Part shown: positions 38,401 to 53,400 of the stretch, piece after piece | Numbering within the stretch: position 1 is the stretch's first letter | Layout of the letters: each line of letters opens with the position of its first letter | Source of the DNA: Trichobilharzia szidati | Lineage: Eukaryota; Platyhelminthes; Trematoda; Strigeidida; Schistosomatidae | NCBI GenBank assembly: GCA_944472155.2 | Contig: OX235271.1 | Location: forward strand, 43,946,633-44,010,632 | Reading direction: 5' to 3' | Length of the DNA: 64,000 nt | The notes under the pieces: model-generated | Seen by the model: the letters and a program-made list of their open reading frames with translations, nothing else | What the model was told of the DNA's origin: nothing | Database searches by the model: none | Position numbers and translations under genes: made by a program

Positions 38401-41400
38401 ACCATAAATCTTCTAATGATTTAAAGCATTCTTGTAATTTAGTGATTTTCGGATACTCAGAGTTCATTAATTCATCAATAAGAATTTTCAATTCTTCATA
38501 ATCTGATTTCAAACTATATGAGTTATGCCATCGTCGTCTACATGAATGTCTAACTAAACGATTTAATTCACTTTTAGATATTGAGGACATTCTTCTCTGA
38601 TAGACTTCATGATGATAAGATTCATTGTAATCTTTCTGTAGACAGGCGTGTAAGTTGATGATCTTTCTAAATATGTATTCAATTTTGTCTTCAATATTCA
38701 TCTAAAGAAATTTAAAGGCAATAAGAAAATTATGATGCGATCATGGAGAACAATGAAGACATGATAAAGAGTTATAAACACCACTCAAAGCCCTGGAAAT
38801 GATGAGGTAGTAGACAAATGAAAAGATAAATTCAGGAGCCTTCCTTTTCAAAAGTTGTATGGATTGCGATTAGATTTTCCGTTCACAATCTATACTTTCT
38901 CATATCGGTATGAAACAATAACAAGTAGAGTGCCTTGTTGTCCTTAACTATAAGCTCTCAAAGGCAAGTACTCGAGTATCTCAGATTTTGAGTTCTTCCA
39001 AAGTAACTGCACAATTATGAAGGATTCTGACATATATACATGCACAGAACTACAATACGAGGAACGTATGTGGACCCTGAAGTAGTTTTTAGTTCCATAT
39101 TAATTTGTCTGCTGGATATACCACACAATGGGACGGTACTAAATTACTGGATGACGCTCGGGAAACAATTTTTCGTTCATTATTACATTAATTGTAACTA
39201 TGCGTCTTCAAAAATTGCTTTTTATTGTTCTCCAGCTTCTTTTCTATATGTAACTACTTATCTCAGTCAATCAGTAGTATAAAGTCTTATCTATCTGAAG
39301 TTGAATTTACCACAAGTCAGGAAGTGGTGTTAAATATTAAGAATGAATATGAGGAATGATTTTTGCCCCAGAATAGTCATCTAGTTAGCTATTGCTTCTC
39401 AAAGTAATTTGAATCCTACAATATAATTTGAGTAGCATAAAGCTGCGTGCTAATTTTTGAAAACAAATCATACTACTGTTTTATTATAAGTAGTGTATTA
39501 TTTTACTCTAAATTACACTACTGACCAGAAGATGTGATTTACAAAGTATTTACATCCTAATCAACAAGGTTTTTGATGACATTGAATTTACAAAAGAAGA
39601 GCAATCAGAGAGTGAAATCCCATTTTTGGATGCCTTAGTCCAGCAAACAATTGCATGGAAATTAGGAACACAATTAAAGAAATCAATATAGACAAATCAC
39701 ACACTCGGTTATAACCGCAACAATCCAACAGCGCTGAAAAGGGGCTCTATTTAAATATTATTCACAAGATCTAGAACACACAACAGTACTCCTGTCTTAT
39801 GACACTTCCAGAAGAACGAATATCCAAAAAAATTCATCAACAATCCAACTGACCGACACAAACTAATCTACTGAAACAAAGAGGAAAATACGTCTGCCCT
39901 ACATGAAGAAACTTATCTAGGAAGCATCTTTTCAACAACAGACGGAACGGATGAAGTTGTCAAAGTCATAATCAGAAAGGCAAGATACGCCTTCATCAAG
40001 CTGAAACCAATTAGGGAATCTTCTGCACTCCGCCTCAGCATAAAGAACAAGATTCAGATTCTGTGCAACACAAACATGAAGTCACATCTTCTATACCAGT
40101 CAAAACTTGACCAGCATGTCACGACAATGATTTCCGACAAGTTACAAACTTTTGCCAACAGCTACCTTTGCTGATTCCATACTGAAGGTGAAATGACCAG
40201 AAAGAAACTGTGGCAACAAACAAACAAGCAAGAGCCAATCACTCAACAAATATGCAGGAGAAAATGGAGGTAGATCAGGTACATGTCGAGGAGACCATCA
40301 AATGACATCGTGAGCAATACAGGCCATCGCTCGAGTGGAATCCAAATGAGAAGCGACGAGTGGGTCGTCGGTGCGCGGGTGACATGGAGGAGATCGTGAG
40401 AAGAGGAGATGAGAGATAACGGACAATCGTGGACTCAGCTGAGTGGGACGGCAGAGAGTAGGACAAAGTGGAGATGTGTTGTTGAAGCCCTATGTTCCAC
40501 TCGGAATCCCTGGTAGAATATTAAAACCTGTTTGGATAGATGTCTCTCATAAAGCAGCCGGGTCTTTTTACTCCATAATATCGTTGCCGAAAAACCCAAC
40601 AAGGCTAGAATACAAAACTAATGTGATTAATAAAACAGACTGCATCAGGCGCGAAAAATACAACATTGGCCAGAGCGGACGTCCATCCAATCTTCACACC
40701 CATAATATACACTAGTTTATACCACTTCAAGTTAACATTAATGAACATCAGTTTAACTTGGATAATATTAAAGTTTCAGACACAGGAAAAACGTACAAAA
40801 GCACTAAACATGTGGAGATTATTACAAAAGTTGTAAATCTATTTGTTTCAACCAAGAATTCAGTTATCTGATGAGAAAGTCAAAGCTTCTAGTTTCTCGA
40901 TTATATTCGTTCAGTATTCCTTTACATTTTGTCATAGTATGCTCTCGCTACTCACAAGTTAAGACGATGTCTTGAATATGTCAACGTAAAGATATTAGTC
41001 ATTCCATTTGCTTACTCTCCAAATTAAGTTAACACATTTTGACTTAGAAAATCATTTTCCTTCAACTTAATAAAGGCTCAGTTAATTGCAAAACTTGTTG
41101 AAAGTATTATCAGAGGGAAGAATTCTCTCCATAGAATATGAAAACCACACTTACCTCTTTCTTACGACCACCCACATGAGTATGTAAGCATTCTTCCCGT
41201 GATTCTTTACAATCAGGATAAACACATTTATGCGATCCAAGTGCATCACGTAAATTCGTCTGTCTACGACGTAACTTCTCAGCACTAATGACATTATAGG
41301 GAAACTCATAATCATCTTTATTCCATCTAGCATTTCTGTTTACCTCATTCTTGATTAGCCTACTTCTCAAATTTGTTGGCAAATTCGATTGAGTTTGTAC

Positions 41401-44400
41401 TGGAGAAATATGACGATGTGAAGGAGGAGAAGGACGAGGTGGTAGTATTGGCGGTGAAACTTGTAGTTCGACTTTCTCCACTTTTGAAGAGACGACATGT
41501 GCATATCTAGTCGGCGTAGAGAAGTCATTATTTACCTTGGTGAAATAAAATGAGGGAAGAGAATACTCATTAGCACATGAAGGCGACACATCAATTATTA
41601 CATAATTTACCGTTAATATGACAAAACTGAGCTTTGGGAAAGCAAAAAGTGATACTGACAAAGATAGTATGCTGCAAATATTGAACTGAAATATAAATAA
41701 TAAACATAGGATTGTTTGATGCATAAAGTACATTTACAGAAAAGTGTCAAAATGTGACAAGGTAAATCAGACTACAATTCAAGTGTATTCAACGTCTGGG
41801 ATTTATAGAACCAGTGGTGTTGATTCGTTCAATTTATTGCACGACATGCTCACTAATTTCATGACTTTAGAATAGTGATGTACTTTTTTCTGTTGGCTTT
41901 TTCACATACTTATCTTAAGCCTTAGTGATAAACCAACACGACGCCGACATATAATATATTTTATTTATACAATTATACTACTTATAAGTACAATAAAAAG
42001 TATGATGCAATTTTTGAACTAACTTGTTCTCTGTCAGTTACATTGTCATAGCATTACAAGAATTATTAAAATATTAATAAATGTTGATGATGGCTGATAA
42101 TGGGAGAAACCAGAAACTTGAAACCAATTTGGAAATCTCCTGCACTCCGTCTCAGCATAAAGAAAGAGATTCTGATTTCCGACACAAATGTGAAGTCAGT
42201 CAGTCACTTCTTCTATACGGGTCAGAAACTTGGCGGGCGTGTCACGAAAAGGATTTCCAACAAGTTACAGAGTTTTGTTAACAGCTGCCTTCGCTGACTC
42301 TATACTGAAGATCAAATGGCCAGCCGGCTAGAAAGAATTAACAACCAGAAACTCTGGCTCGTAACAAACCAACCAATAACCGATCGCTCAACAAATATGT
42401 AGGAGAAAATGGAGATGGATCGGCCACACATTGAGGAGACCATCAAATGACATCGTACGCAATAGGCCATCGCTCGAGTTGAATCCAAATGAGAAGCGAA
42501 AAGTGGGTCGTCAGTGTGAGGGTGATATGGAGGAGATCGTGAGAAGAGGAGATGAGAGATTAGGGTCAGTCGTGGAGCCAGCTGAGGATGGCAGAAGATA
42601 GGACAAAGTGGAGATGTGTTGTTGAAGCCCTATGTTCCACTCGGAACGCAAGGGAATAATAATAATAACTCATGGGCCATTGGAATCCATCTTACTGGTT
42701 GAATGGTAAACAGGTTCGTCTCGTAACCTGAAGTTCCTGGGTACTTAGTAGTTAGTAGTCCCATACTGGGAAGAAACAGATGTCCAGTACACCCTAATTT
42801 CTGATGGCCGTCTAACCGTTTTCAATTGATAATCAAACTCGAAATCAATCGAATCCCTGCAAACCAAACACTTGAAAATTCATCTAACTTACCCAAACCT
42901 GCGTTCCATTTTCTCCACAAGGTCGGACAGGCAACCTGAATTAAGTGGGACAATAGAGACATCATTATTATACACATAAGTTAATTAGAACATTTTGTTC
43001 ACTAAAAATCAGTTATGTAGCAAAAGACTATTAACAATACACATAGCTCATGCTGGTTGGCATATTTCTACAGTATTGACAGTGTTCTTCTAACAAAGTC
43101 CCTATAGCCAATTGGAATTCCATTCCAGGTAAAATAGATTCGTTTATTAGATGAAAGACTAAATAAATTATTTAAATTAATGGTGGAAGACTGGAAATGT
43201 CATCATCTAACACTTAATATCATCAACAAGGTAAACTTGCTTATTTCTAAAGCAATTACAAATCTAGAGGGATTCTCAAAATTATGTATGTCTTGCTTTT
43301 GAAATGAAGTTTGTAAAACACCAGATCTGTAATCTTAAAGAAGCCACCCATTGGTTCAAAATCCACCATGCGCTAGATTTTCGCTTCAGCTTTAATTACT
43401 CTTCTCTTACAGAGATAACGATCTCTTGAGAACATGGTCAACTTAACCCAGAATAAATCTTATTCATGATATCTCCATCACTTTACTGAGATTTCCTCTT
43501 TCCACCTCATACGTAACGCAATACAATTTTAGGCAAGCATATTCAATAATAATGGCTCACCCGGCTTGTATTCGACCAAGACGATCGCCTAATTGAGTCA
43601 ATTTCATCCATGCTGTATGCAGTCTACAAGCTACAGGTGAACTTTCAAAATTCGACTGTAAGAGTAGACCACGTTTTCTTGCAACCTCTTGACTAGATTC
43701 ACGCTTGCCAGTTAATGACGATGATGGTGATAAAGTCGATGACCAAATTTGAGTTTCATGTTCAAAAAATTTGAGAATATTGGCAGCTTCACGACTATGC
43801 TCTAAACACGTTTCTAACTCCATTAATCGTTGACCAGCATGCTGTGAAAACAGAAAATAAAAATACAAAAAATAAAACTACTTATGCTTTCTTTGAGTTC
43901 AGTTAGAAAAAATAAATATCTTGGTATGATAAATTTTCTGGATTAAGTACCACGTAATACAAGTTAGCCTCCAAGAAATAACACAAATTTACTTAAGACC
44001 GTAGAAGTAACTTGCTAATGACTGCTAGCAAGCATTAAATTGAAGTTCTAGGCTGGCTTCCTATTAATGGATTACTAGGATCTGAGACTGAAAGAAAGTC
44101 AACGCCAGTATCGCTGAACTCATACTTCGCCTAATGACCATACCGAGCACCCCACCGACACGTTTTGACCGGTACTTACAACTGTAACGGTAGAACACAA
44201 GAGACATGGTAAAGAAATGTTTATGTGGAATTCGGTATCTCTATATAGCCAAATTATGTACACCTTATCTGCAAACCATCATTTGTACAAATCTTTCGTG
44301 TTGCGCTACTTCTGCCCTTCGTATTGTGTTTCTTTATCTTCTCTTCGTGTCTCTCGTGTTTCGCCGCAACCCTGAATCATTTGCTCTCTTTGACATCAAA

Positions 44401-47400
44401 TCTATCACTCCGCGAGTGTTGGGCAAAGAGGGAAAATCAATCGAAGAGGCTATGAAGTTACATAGATTGAGATGGTTAGGCCACGTGCTGCGCATGCCTA
44501 ACCATCGCCTCCCCCGACGGACGGGCATTACTAGCTGATACAGGTGCAATTGGAAAAGAGTAAGCGGTGGCAAAACAAAAACATGGCATCAATCCATGAA
44601 ATCCTTGACAGTTGAACTGAGTCAGGTAGGGAGATGCAGACTTCCGGGTTGGGGCCCACCCTCGGGACTCTAAGAATCAATGGCTGGAGACACTAGGTGA
44701 CATGGTTCAAAATCGTTGTCAATGGCTTACGCAGATGTATTCAGTCTCTGTAATCTTTCATATTCCTTTCTACTATTACTCATTCTGTTTTACTCTTATA
44801 CTTGTCAAAACTCTATTGATTATCTTCACTCATTTTCTTGTCTACCTTTGTGTGCTATTTGGAACGTGTCAACTTGAACTGCTGCACTTCGGTGCCAAGT
44901 TCTATGTTGAATCCAGCCAGCCAGCTATCACTCCGCTATTTGATATTTTTATGCCAACGAACGTCCCTTCATACACTACAGATAAATCTTATCGGTAGCA
45001 CAGACCACACAACTACACAGCTTTATTTTCTTAAGTTAAACAAAATGTACAAGCTAATTTTATTACATACATCGCCATATCAAAGATACCTTTTAAAAAA
45101 GAATTAAATGCGGGTTTCTCACAAATACCCGATCACAGAACAAGTAATAACGGGGAGGAAACATCACAGAGGGGTAAAATAGTCAGAAATAACGAACGAT
45201 AGAAGAATTTAACCAGCAACGTCTGTTGACGTTATTTCTGAGATGAGTAAAACGGGACTGTGGCAAAGGGGGGGGTCGATTGTCATTGGCACTAGTGAGT
45301 TTATCATTTTACCAATTAGAGTGAAGCGATAGACAGTACTAACAGGTAGTTAACATCATCTACAACAGGAATATGTAACGTACAGGACGAAAATTCAGTA
45401 CACTTTTAAAAATTCAACAAACCAATCACGGGTTACCTTACACAGAAAGGTAGGAAATATTTCCTAAGATTATATATCGGTAAACAAATTTTGCACTGTC
45501 AAATGAGAAAGAGAAATTAAGTGAGTGTGAAGTGATTACCACACATGCTTGAATTAAACTGATCTAGAAAAAGCAATAATGAGGTGATGAGATCTTATCT
45601 TCCTCCCAAACGCAGTACTTTTCAACCAAACAGAACCCCAGGTATCATAAAAGAATAATTAAACATTGCTCGCAAACAACGTTTATCTGTCTATCAGGGA
45701 GGCATCGCGCCCAAATGAAGTTTCATAACCGTGCGCTGTTTGTATGAAAATGTTTCTTTAAGTTTCCATCCTATTCAAACCTATATATATAAAGCTTTTA
45801 TAACACGTAATCCATTATAAGGGAGAAAACCAGACAAAAATAAATATATCTCATCTCACTTTCAATTGAGCTCCTAGCTGTGGATGTCTTTTTTCAACAG
45901 GATCCATTGGACAATGTGATTCATTTAATCTACTGTTAGCCCAAAGTTCTAATTCATCTACAGCCTTTGATAAATTAGTTAGATGATATCCAGTTAACTG
46001 AGGGATTGCTATACACAGCTGATCACGAAAAGCGTTCATTTCATTGGTACTGTCAGCACTGTAAAATACGAAATAAAGATTATAAACAAATGGTATAAAT
46101 AAGGATGATGGTGATGACAATTATATAGAGTTTAAATATCCTTCCTTGGTAGTGGTAACAATTTCGAAGTATTTCAAAGCTTAAGTAAGGCCAAAGGCAA
46201 CTAACATTATAGCAAATCTAATGTTCAAGACAAATGCAAATAGTTGTAAAAAACGGCCAGGAGGATTTATTTATCAAATTCAGAAGAAGAAGAAGTTAGA
46301 TGCAGAACAACTAGATCTATAAACTTTATGAATCAAAACAGTGGGATTATCACAGTTATGAATTGATTTAGCGAAGCTTTCGACATGGTGGAATAATTTT
46401 GGTGGTACTTGTGTAACGACAGAAACAAGGGCCAGGCAACAGATCGTTTATTGAGAAAATCAAGAGATATTTATAGATTTTTATGTACATTATTATTAGC
46501 ATTACTATTAGCAGAGAAGCGATTTCTTCTGGTTGGTTGTTTTCTAGCTGAAGGTTATTCTGTAATGCTTGTGACCATCTCTTAGAAATTTTGGACATAT
46601 ATCTGCGAATCCTATTTGCACACGTTAAGTCTGCTGTGATTGGTTGGTGATGATATAGTCCTTCTAGGCGAGGACGCTGACAAAATGCAGAGTCTTCTGA
46701 ACACCTTGAGCTGCAATCTACGAATGTTTGGCATGCGATTCACTCCCGCCAAATGTAAGATGATGTTACAGGACTGGACTACACCGACTCCTAGATTAGA
46801 AATAGGAAGTGAAGTGGTAGAGCACGTTGACCGCTTCACTTATTTGGGAAGTACCATCAGCCAGAGCCAACGGGTTGATCTCTGACGAAATCTCAGCACG
46901 AATACAGAGGGCTAGTTTCGCATATGCCAGTTTACGCTGTCTCTGGCGTAGACGCGATATCCGACTATCGACCAAAGGGCGTGTGTACTGCTCAGCAGTC
47001 CGCTCCATCCTCCTTTATGGCTGTGAGACCTGACCATTGAGAGTGGAAGACATGAACAAATTAGCTGTCTTCGATCATAGGTGCCTGTGTTCTATCTCCC
47101 GTGTGAGGTGGTATAATAAGGTGATCAATATTGAGGTTAGGCGTCGAGTGCTAGGTGGGTGGGAGGGGAAATCAGTCGACGAGGCTGTGAAATTACATCG
47201 ACCTAGATGGTTAGGACATGTGTTACGTATGCCTAGTCATTGCCTTCCTCGACAATGGGCAATGTTAGCTGACTGGAAAAGAGCTAGCGGCGGTCAAACG
47301 AAAACATGGCACCAGTCAATGAAATCTACAACAGTTAGTTTAAGCCAGCCACGTAGGAAGGTGTAGACTTCCTGGTTGGGGTCCTCGGGACGATAAGCAC

Positions 47401-50400
47401 CAATGGTTGGAAACAATTGGTGAAATGGCTCAAAATCGTTCTCAATGGCGCAGATGCATCCACTCCTTGTGACTTATAATTTCCAATGAAACTGTTTTGT
47501 TCTTCGTCATTACTATTCCTTTGTCTCACACCTCTGTTTACTGTCTCTATTATGCATTTCTTCTACTTTCTTCTCTTGCTTTGTGTGCTACAAGGAGGGA
47601 GTGTGGCGACTCGAACTGATGCACATCGGTGCAAAGCTCTATGTCGAAAACAGACAGACAGAGTTCCTCAAGGTTAAGCTTTGTTTTTGTTTTTCTCATA
47701 ACCCCGATTCGGGAAGTAATATTGACGTAAATTGCTGTCTACAATTATGGCTTGTTCGCAGCCAGCTCTCACCACAATATTACCAGTTCCGGTTCGTAAG
47801 AAGTTTCGATTCCATTCAAAAAGGAAATAGGTTGATCCCTTAGATTCAATTTTCATTCGTTTCACATTCTCCAGGAAGAACTTCGTCTTTCATCATCGCT
47901 ATGACTATGAATAACACAACTAAACAGTAAGTGTTTACATCTTATAATCGACCATATTTTTAGAGGGTTTATTGCATCAGATGAAAATTAATTCAGATAC
48001 TCCGTGAGTGTTGTAGAAGCAACCGTTATTCAAAGTACTCATAGGTGTAACGTCATTATGAGTTAGTTTAGCAGATAAGTGTTTAAAACTATATAGTAGG
48101 CTCTACATATTCTGTCTAAACGTGTATGTCCTCTATGCAATCCCCAATAGCCAGATATCCAAGCTACAATAAGTAATCTCCAGTATTACCTTTTGTTATT
48201 CACGTGATAATCCTAGAAAAGTGTTCGATAGGAAAATAACACTAACTCTTGTCGAGAATAATTGGTTTTCATCAAAAACCTTTTAAGCCTACGGTCTTAT
48301 GAAGTTAAACGAGAGCCGATCAATCCAGTTAGTCATTATTATTATTATTCCTACGGGTTCCAAGTGGAACATAGAGCTTTAACTGCACATCTCAGTTTTG
48401 TCCTGTTCTCTGCAATCCTCTTCATCTGGCTCCACGATTTTCCACAAGCTGTCATCTTCTTCTCACACGATCTCCTTCATTTCACCCTCGAACTCACATT
48501 TAACTCGTCAATTCCCGATAGGGTTCCACTTAAGCGATGGTCTGACACGCGATGTCACCCAACGGTCTCCTCAGTGTGTGTCCGATTCACCAACATTTTC
48601 TTCGGTATATTTCTTGAGCTATGGGTTCTTGATTGGTTCGTTCTCAGAGTTTCTTGTTGTTAGTTCTTCCTGGCCAGTCATCTGATCTTCATTATTGAGC
48701 CAGAGATGACAGCTGTTGATATAAATCTGAGGTGGTCTGTTGGGAATGCATCAGTGACGCTCCAAGCCTCTGAACCATGTAGACGAACTAATTTAACATT
48801 GGTGTTCAAAATCGGAATCTTTTTCTGATTTCAAAGTGATGGAGGTTTGTCTCGCCTTTCCGATTCTAGTTTTTGACATCCGCATTTGTACCGGCTATCT
48901 GTAGTTCAGACGATGCTACCTAGATAAGTGAAGGGAAGTGACCTCGTTCAAATCTCTTCCGTTGATAATGATTGGTGCATGTTGTTGTTGGTTGGTTGAT
49001 TTTCTTCATCTGCCTATATCTTCCGTATGTCCTCTTGAAGTCCTGTATTCGTTGCCTACCTCTTCAGCCAACTTGTTAGTCCTTGCCCGTAGATCTTCGA
49101 CTTTGTGCTATATTAGACATAAATAATCCTCAAAGTCAAGATCTCCTAGGATCTTCTTAACGGTCCAACATCAATCCATTTTCTCACTCCCCTCAGTTTT
49201 CTTAATGATCCAGTCCGGTGACAAGAGGTATCCTTCTTTCCAGTTATATATATTGGACAACTAATGCTCATTGAACGAGAAATGATCATAGTGATTCAGT
49301 AATCTATGGAACAAGGCTTCGGTACTGGATTCTAGTTTCAGTGAAACCACCAAAACACGGATCAGGCGCATTTTATTAACTGATCTGAAAATATGCATCC
49401 TAGTCTCCAGCACTAGCCACTTTTAAATGTTGACTGCTCCACAATTTATGATCCCGTGACCAATTCATATAATTAAATAAATATTAAATTAAGTTGTGAT
49501 TATTTTAAAAATATATATATATATTAACCTACAATGCAGAAAGAATATTTCTCAATTTTTCTGATTCACCAGATAAAGTTTCAATTTTTGTTTTAACTAC
49601 AGAAGGACATAATAAAGATATGACAAGTTGATTGGTTAATTCATTCAGATAAATATCAGATCCATCAGAACCAATCATCGGTTCATATTGATTATTGAAT
49701 GATCCAGATTTTAAAGGGAACCATGAAAATTTTTGACTAAGATGGCTTTGAGCTTCAGAACAATATTTATCGACTAATGAAAGTTTACAAAATAGCTGGA
49801 AATGCAAAAAAAAACAAAAGAAACGAAAAATTTACAAAATTGAATGAATAAATACAAGAATGTTAGACGGGAATTATGAATGAGCTATTTATTTATTGTG
49901 AGTGTTAGACTATTTACAGTGTAACAACAGGTGACAAGGGCCAGGAAACAGATCGTTTGTTAAGGAAAATCAACACATATTTATAGATTTTAATGTACAT
50001 TATTGTAGATTATTGTTAGTAGAGAATACAGTCTTTTAATTGGTTGTTTCTCACAGAAAGTTAACCTTGCATCTCTTTGTGGCTGTGTCAGATCATCCAT
50101 ATGCTAACTATATCCGCCTACGCAAAGCCTTTGTTCTCATTTTCTTACCACCGATATTGGAGACATAAACATTGACGTCAATTACTGTCTACCAACTTTG
50201 GCTAGCAGCCAGCTCTCACCACAATAGCAGTCATTCGTATTGTGAGCTACATTTTTTTCTCAAATTGTCTCATATATCTGGCGAAAAACTCATCAATAAC
50301 ACTCATTTTGACACTCATCTTAGGCTGATCAACCTGTTTCAGTATGTTACGTCTCAGGATAATTACTGTTCGACTAATCAGTTTACTAAGTGGCGCTCTT

Positions 50401-53400
50401 CTCTATCTTTAACTTAACCTGTGTAGTAATGACTGTATAGCTTCCATCATTCACCACACTGATGGTACCTTTAAGCAATGATCGTTTTATTTTACAGCTT
50501 ACTTTAATATCATTCAACCAAATTATCAAAACATAAACAAATACTTATTCGTTACAGGATTTCATCATGAGCTGACATTGGTTAGAGAACCATTGGAAAA
50601 CCTGGGAGTACTGGATATCCGTTTCGTCCTAGTTTGTGACTCTTCAGCAGTACGCACCCGCCGGGGTTCGGAAAAGCTTCCCTGGCTCCCAGGAAAGCCA
50701 GGGAATATTAAATATTTAACCAAAATCACACCATTTAGTGCAATAAGATTCGACATAGTGGAGAAGGTTTGTAGCTCAGATGGATGTTACTGGTGGTATT
50801 GTGTTGTCTCAGCTGTCTCAGTCTCAGGACAGCATCTTCACAGCTAACCTTAAAAGTGACTTTGCACTGAACCATCCAGCTCAGTAAACACAACAATATC
50901 AAAAACTTTAAGGTTTAATATTCAACCACTGCAGTTTGAGAGTATGTAGGCTCAATTCATTTCTATTACAACAGTTTAATCTTATAAGTCGGGCAGTGGG
51001 GAGCGAGAAGACAGGAACACACTACACTTATCGATAAGAAGGCTACAGAAGATCCGAATTTCACGCGTGGACGACTTGTGTTTAATGTCACACAAACTCA
51101 AAAATTTACTGGCGAAAACCAACAAACTGACCGAAGAGGCTGGCAGAGAAGATAGGACTTCAAGTGGACATAGAGAAGACGGAAGTGATGAATATAACCA
51201 ACCAACCAACCAACAACAACAAACAGCACCAATCACCATCAACGAGAGAGATTTAACAGAGGTTACCTCCTTCACTTATCCGGTTAGGAAGCATCGTTTC
51301 AATCACAGGCCAGTGGAACTGTTGAAGACGTAAAAGCTAGCCAGAATCGGAAAGGCTAGACAGACCTTCATCACTCTGAAACCAGTTTGGAAATCTTCTG
51401 CACTCCGCCTCAGCATAAAGAAAGAGATTCAGATTTCCGACACAAATGTGAAGTCAGTCAGTCACTTCTTCTATACAGGTCAGAAACTTGACCAGCGCTT
51501 CACGAAAAGCATTTCCAACAAGTTACAGACATTGATCAACAACTGCCTTCGATGATTCCATACCGAAGATCAAATGGCCAGCCGGCCAGAAAGAATAGAC
51601 AACAAGAAACTATGGAAACAAACCGACCAAGAGCCTATTGCTCAACAAATATGCAGGAGAAAGTGTAGATATATGGCGTATACATTAAGGAGGCCACCGA
51701 ATGAAATCGCACTCCAGGCCCTCAAGTGGAGTCCGAATGGGAAGCGACGAGTTGGTCGTCGGTGCGAGGGTGACATGGAGGAGATCGTGTGAAGGAGAGA
51801 TGAGAGAGTTTGGTCAACCGTAGACCCAGCTGAAGAGGATGGCAGAAAACAGAACAAAGTGGAGATGTGTTGTGGAAGCCCTATGTTCCACTCAAAACGC
51901 AAGGGAATAATAAAAATAATATAATGTGCATATTCTGTTGATATGTTAACGACGTCTGATGGGACAAGATGAAGGAAACGAATCAAGGAGTACCACTAGT
52001 TAGCCACAACTAGAAGCCAATACTACTCAATGATATGAAGCATAAACAGAGATGGAACCACTACATAGGTTATACCAACTCCGTGCAAAACAGATCACGT
52101 AAACTAAACCTTGATTTATGTGAGAATAAAAATTAATTTCAGTGAGTTTCTTTCAGCCGAATACAGAAACTTTACTATCCTTCACAGTGCAGTTCAACGT
52201 GAATAATTTATGCATCTACTTGTATTGAATACGAATGTTTGCATACAATCACTCAATATATATATATATATATAAACCTTTTTTAGAACTACTACAAAAT
52301 TCGTTTCTCTCCACTTAATTTATTCATGATCAATAGATTTTTAGCCCAGACGACAATAAACACACAATTATTCCCAATGAACAGTTGTCTACTCAGCAGC
52401 CATTGTATTGATCCTCTAGTGTAACCTATTTCCCACTGTTAGTCTTTATTTATCTCACCCAAACCACACAAGTATCAATTCACACTCTATTATCTGGATC
52501 AAATCATACAATCTTACACGAAATTCCACATGATTGTTTGAAAATCTAAACGAAGAGCAGATTTTAATATACACATCACCTCACAGGATCTGCCAAAAAG
52601 ACTAGTTAGCATCCACTAAGTGATTCATGCAAACCACTCAGTTATATAAATGGCTCAGTTGTAACCTGAATAGCCCAGTAACAACGTTGCCGTAGTGTAT
52701 GAATAAATGTCTGAACCGGATGGAAAATACCAATTTCTACAAGGTTGCAGATACACTTAAATTAAAAGTGTTCAGAAGCATGAGGTCAAAGCCTAGAAAG
52801 CCACCACAATGAATTGCCCCCAACCACCTAATATGAAAATAAAGTGCCCTTCACAGTACAAGACAGAGCAGCATCATGGGCCAGTGACACACTACTTTAC
52901 AAACGTTTTAAGCAGATTTCTGTCAAAACTTTGAATTATTGTCTAGCTAGCAATATGAGTACTATTCTGTTCAAAATACTCCAGGCAATAATCAGCATTC
53001 AATTATAAAAGTATTGACACTATGTGTAATGACTTCTATTTGTATGAAGAGATCCCGGGAAGACAAAATACACTGAGGGATTTCGTTTTATTTGACGGCC
53101 TTGTGATAGTAAGCAAGTCCGACTTCTATTAAAATCGAGAGCAGTCATTCACATGTGAGCAGATGAGGTGGAATTTTCAACTCATGATATCTGATGTTAC
53201 ATGGTTGAAGGTTGTTGGTAGGGAGCCTCTGAACATTGAGCAATTCGAATCAAGTAGTAGCATCTCTGGTTGATGTGGGTACAAATTCATGAGAGGATAT
53301 GAAATGCTCAAAGGGTGTGACTACACCCTGCTGTAGAGTCCTTATAAACACGAAACCTGGATTGAAGGCTTCTTACCAAATGCCTACAACCATCCAAAAT

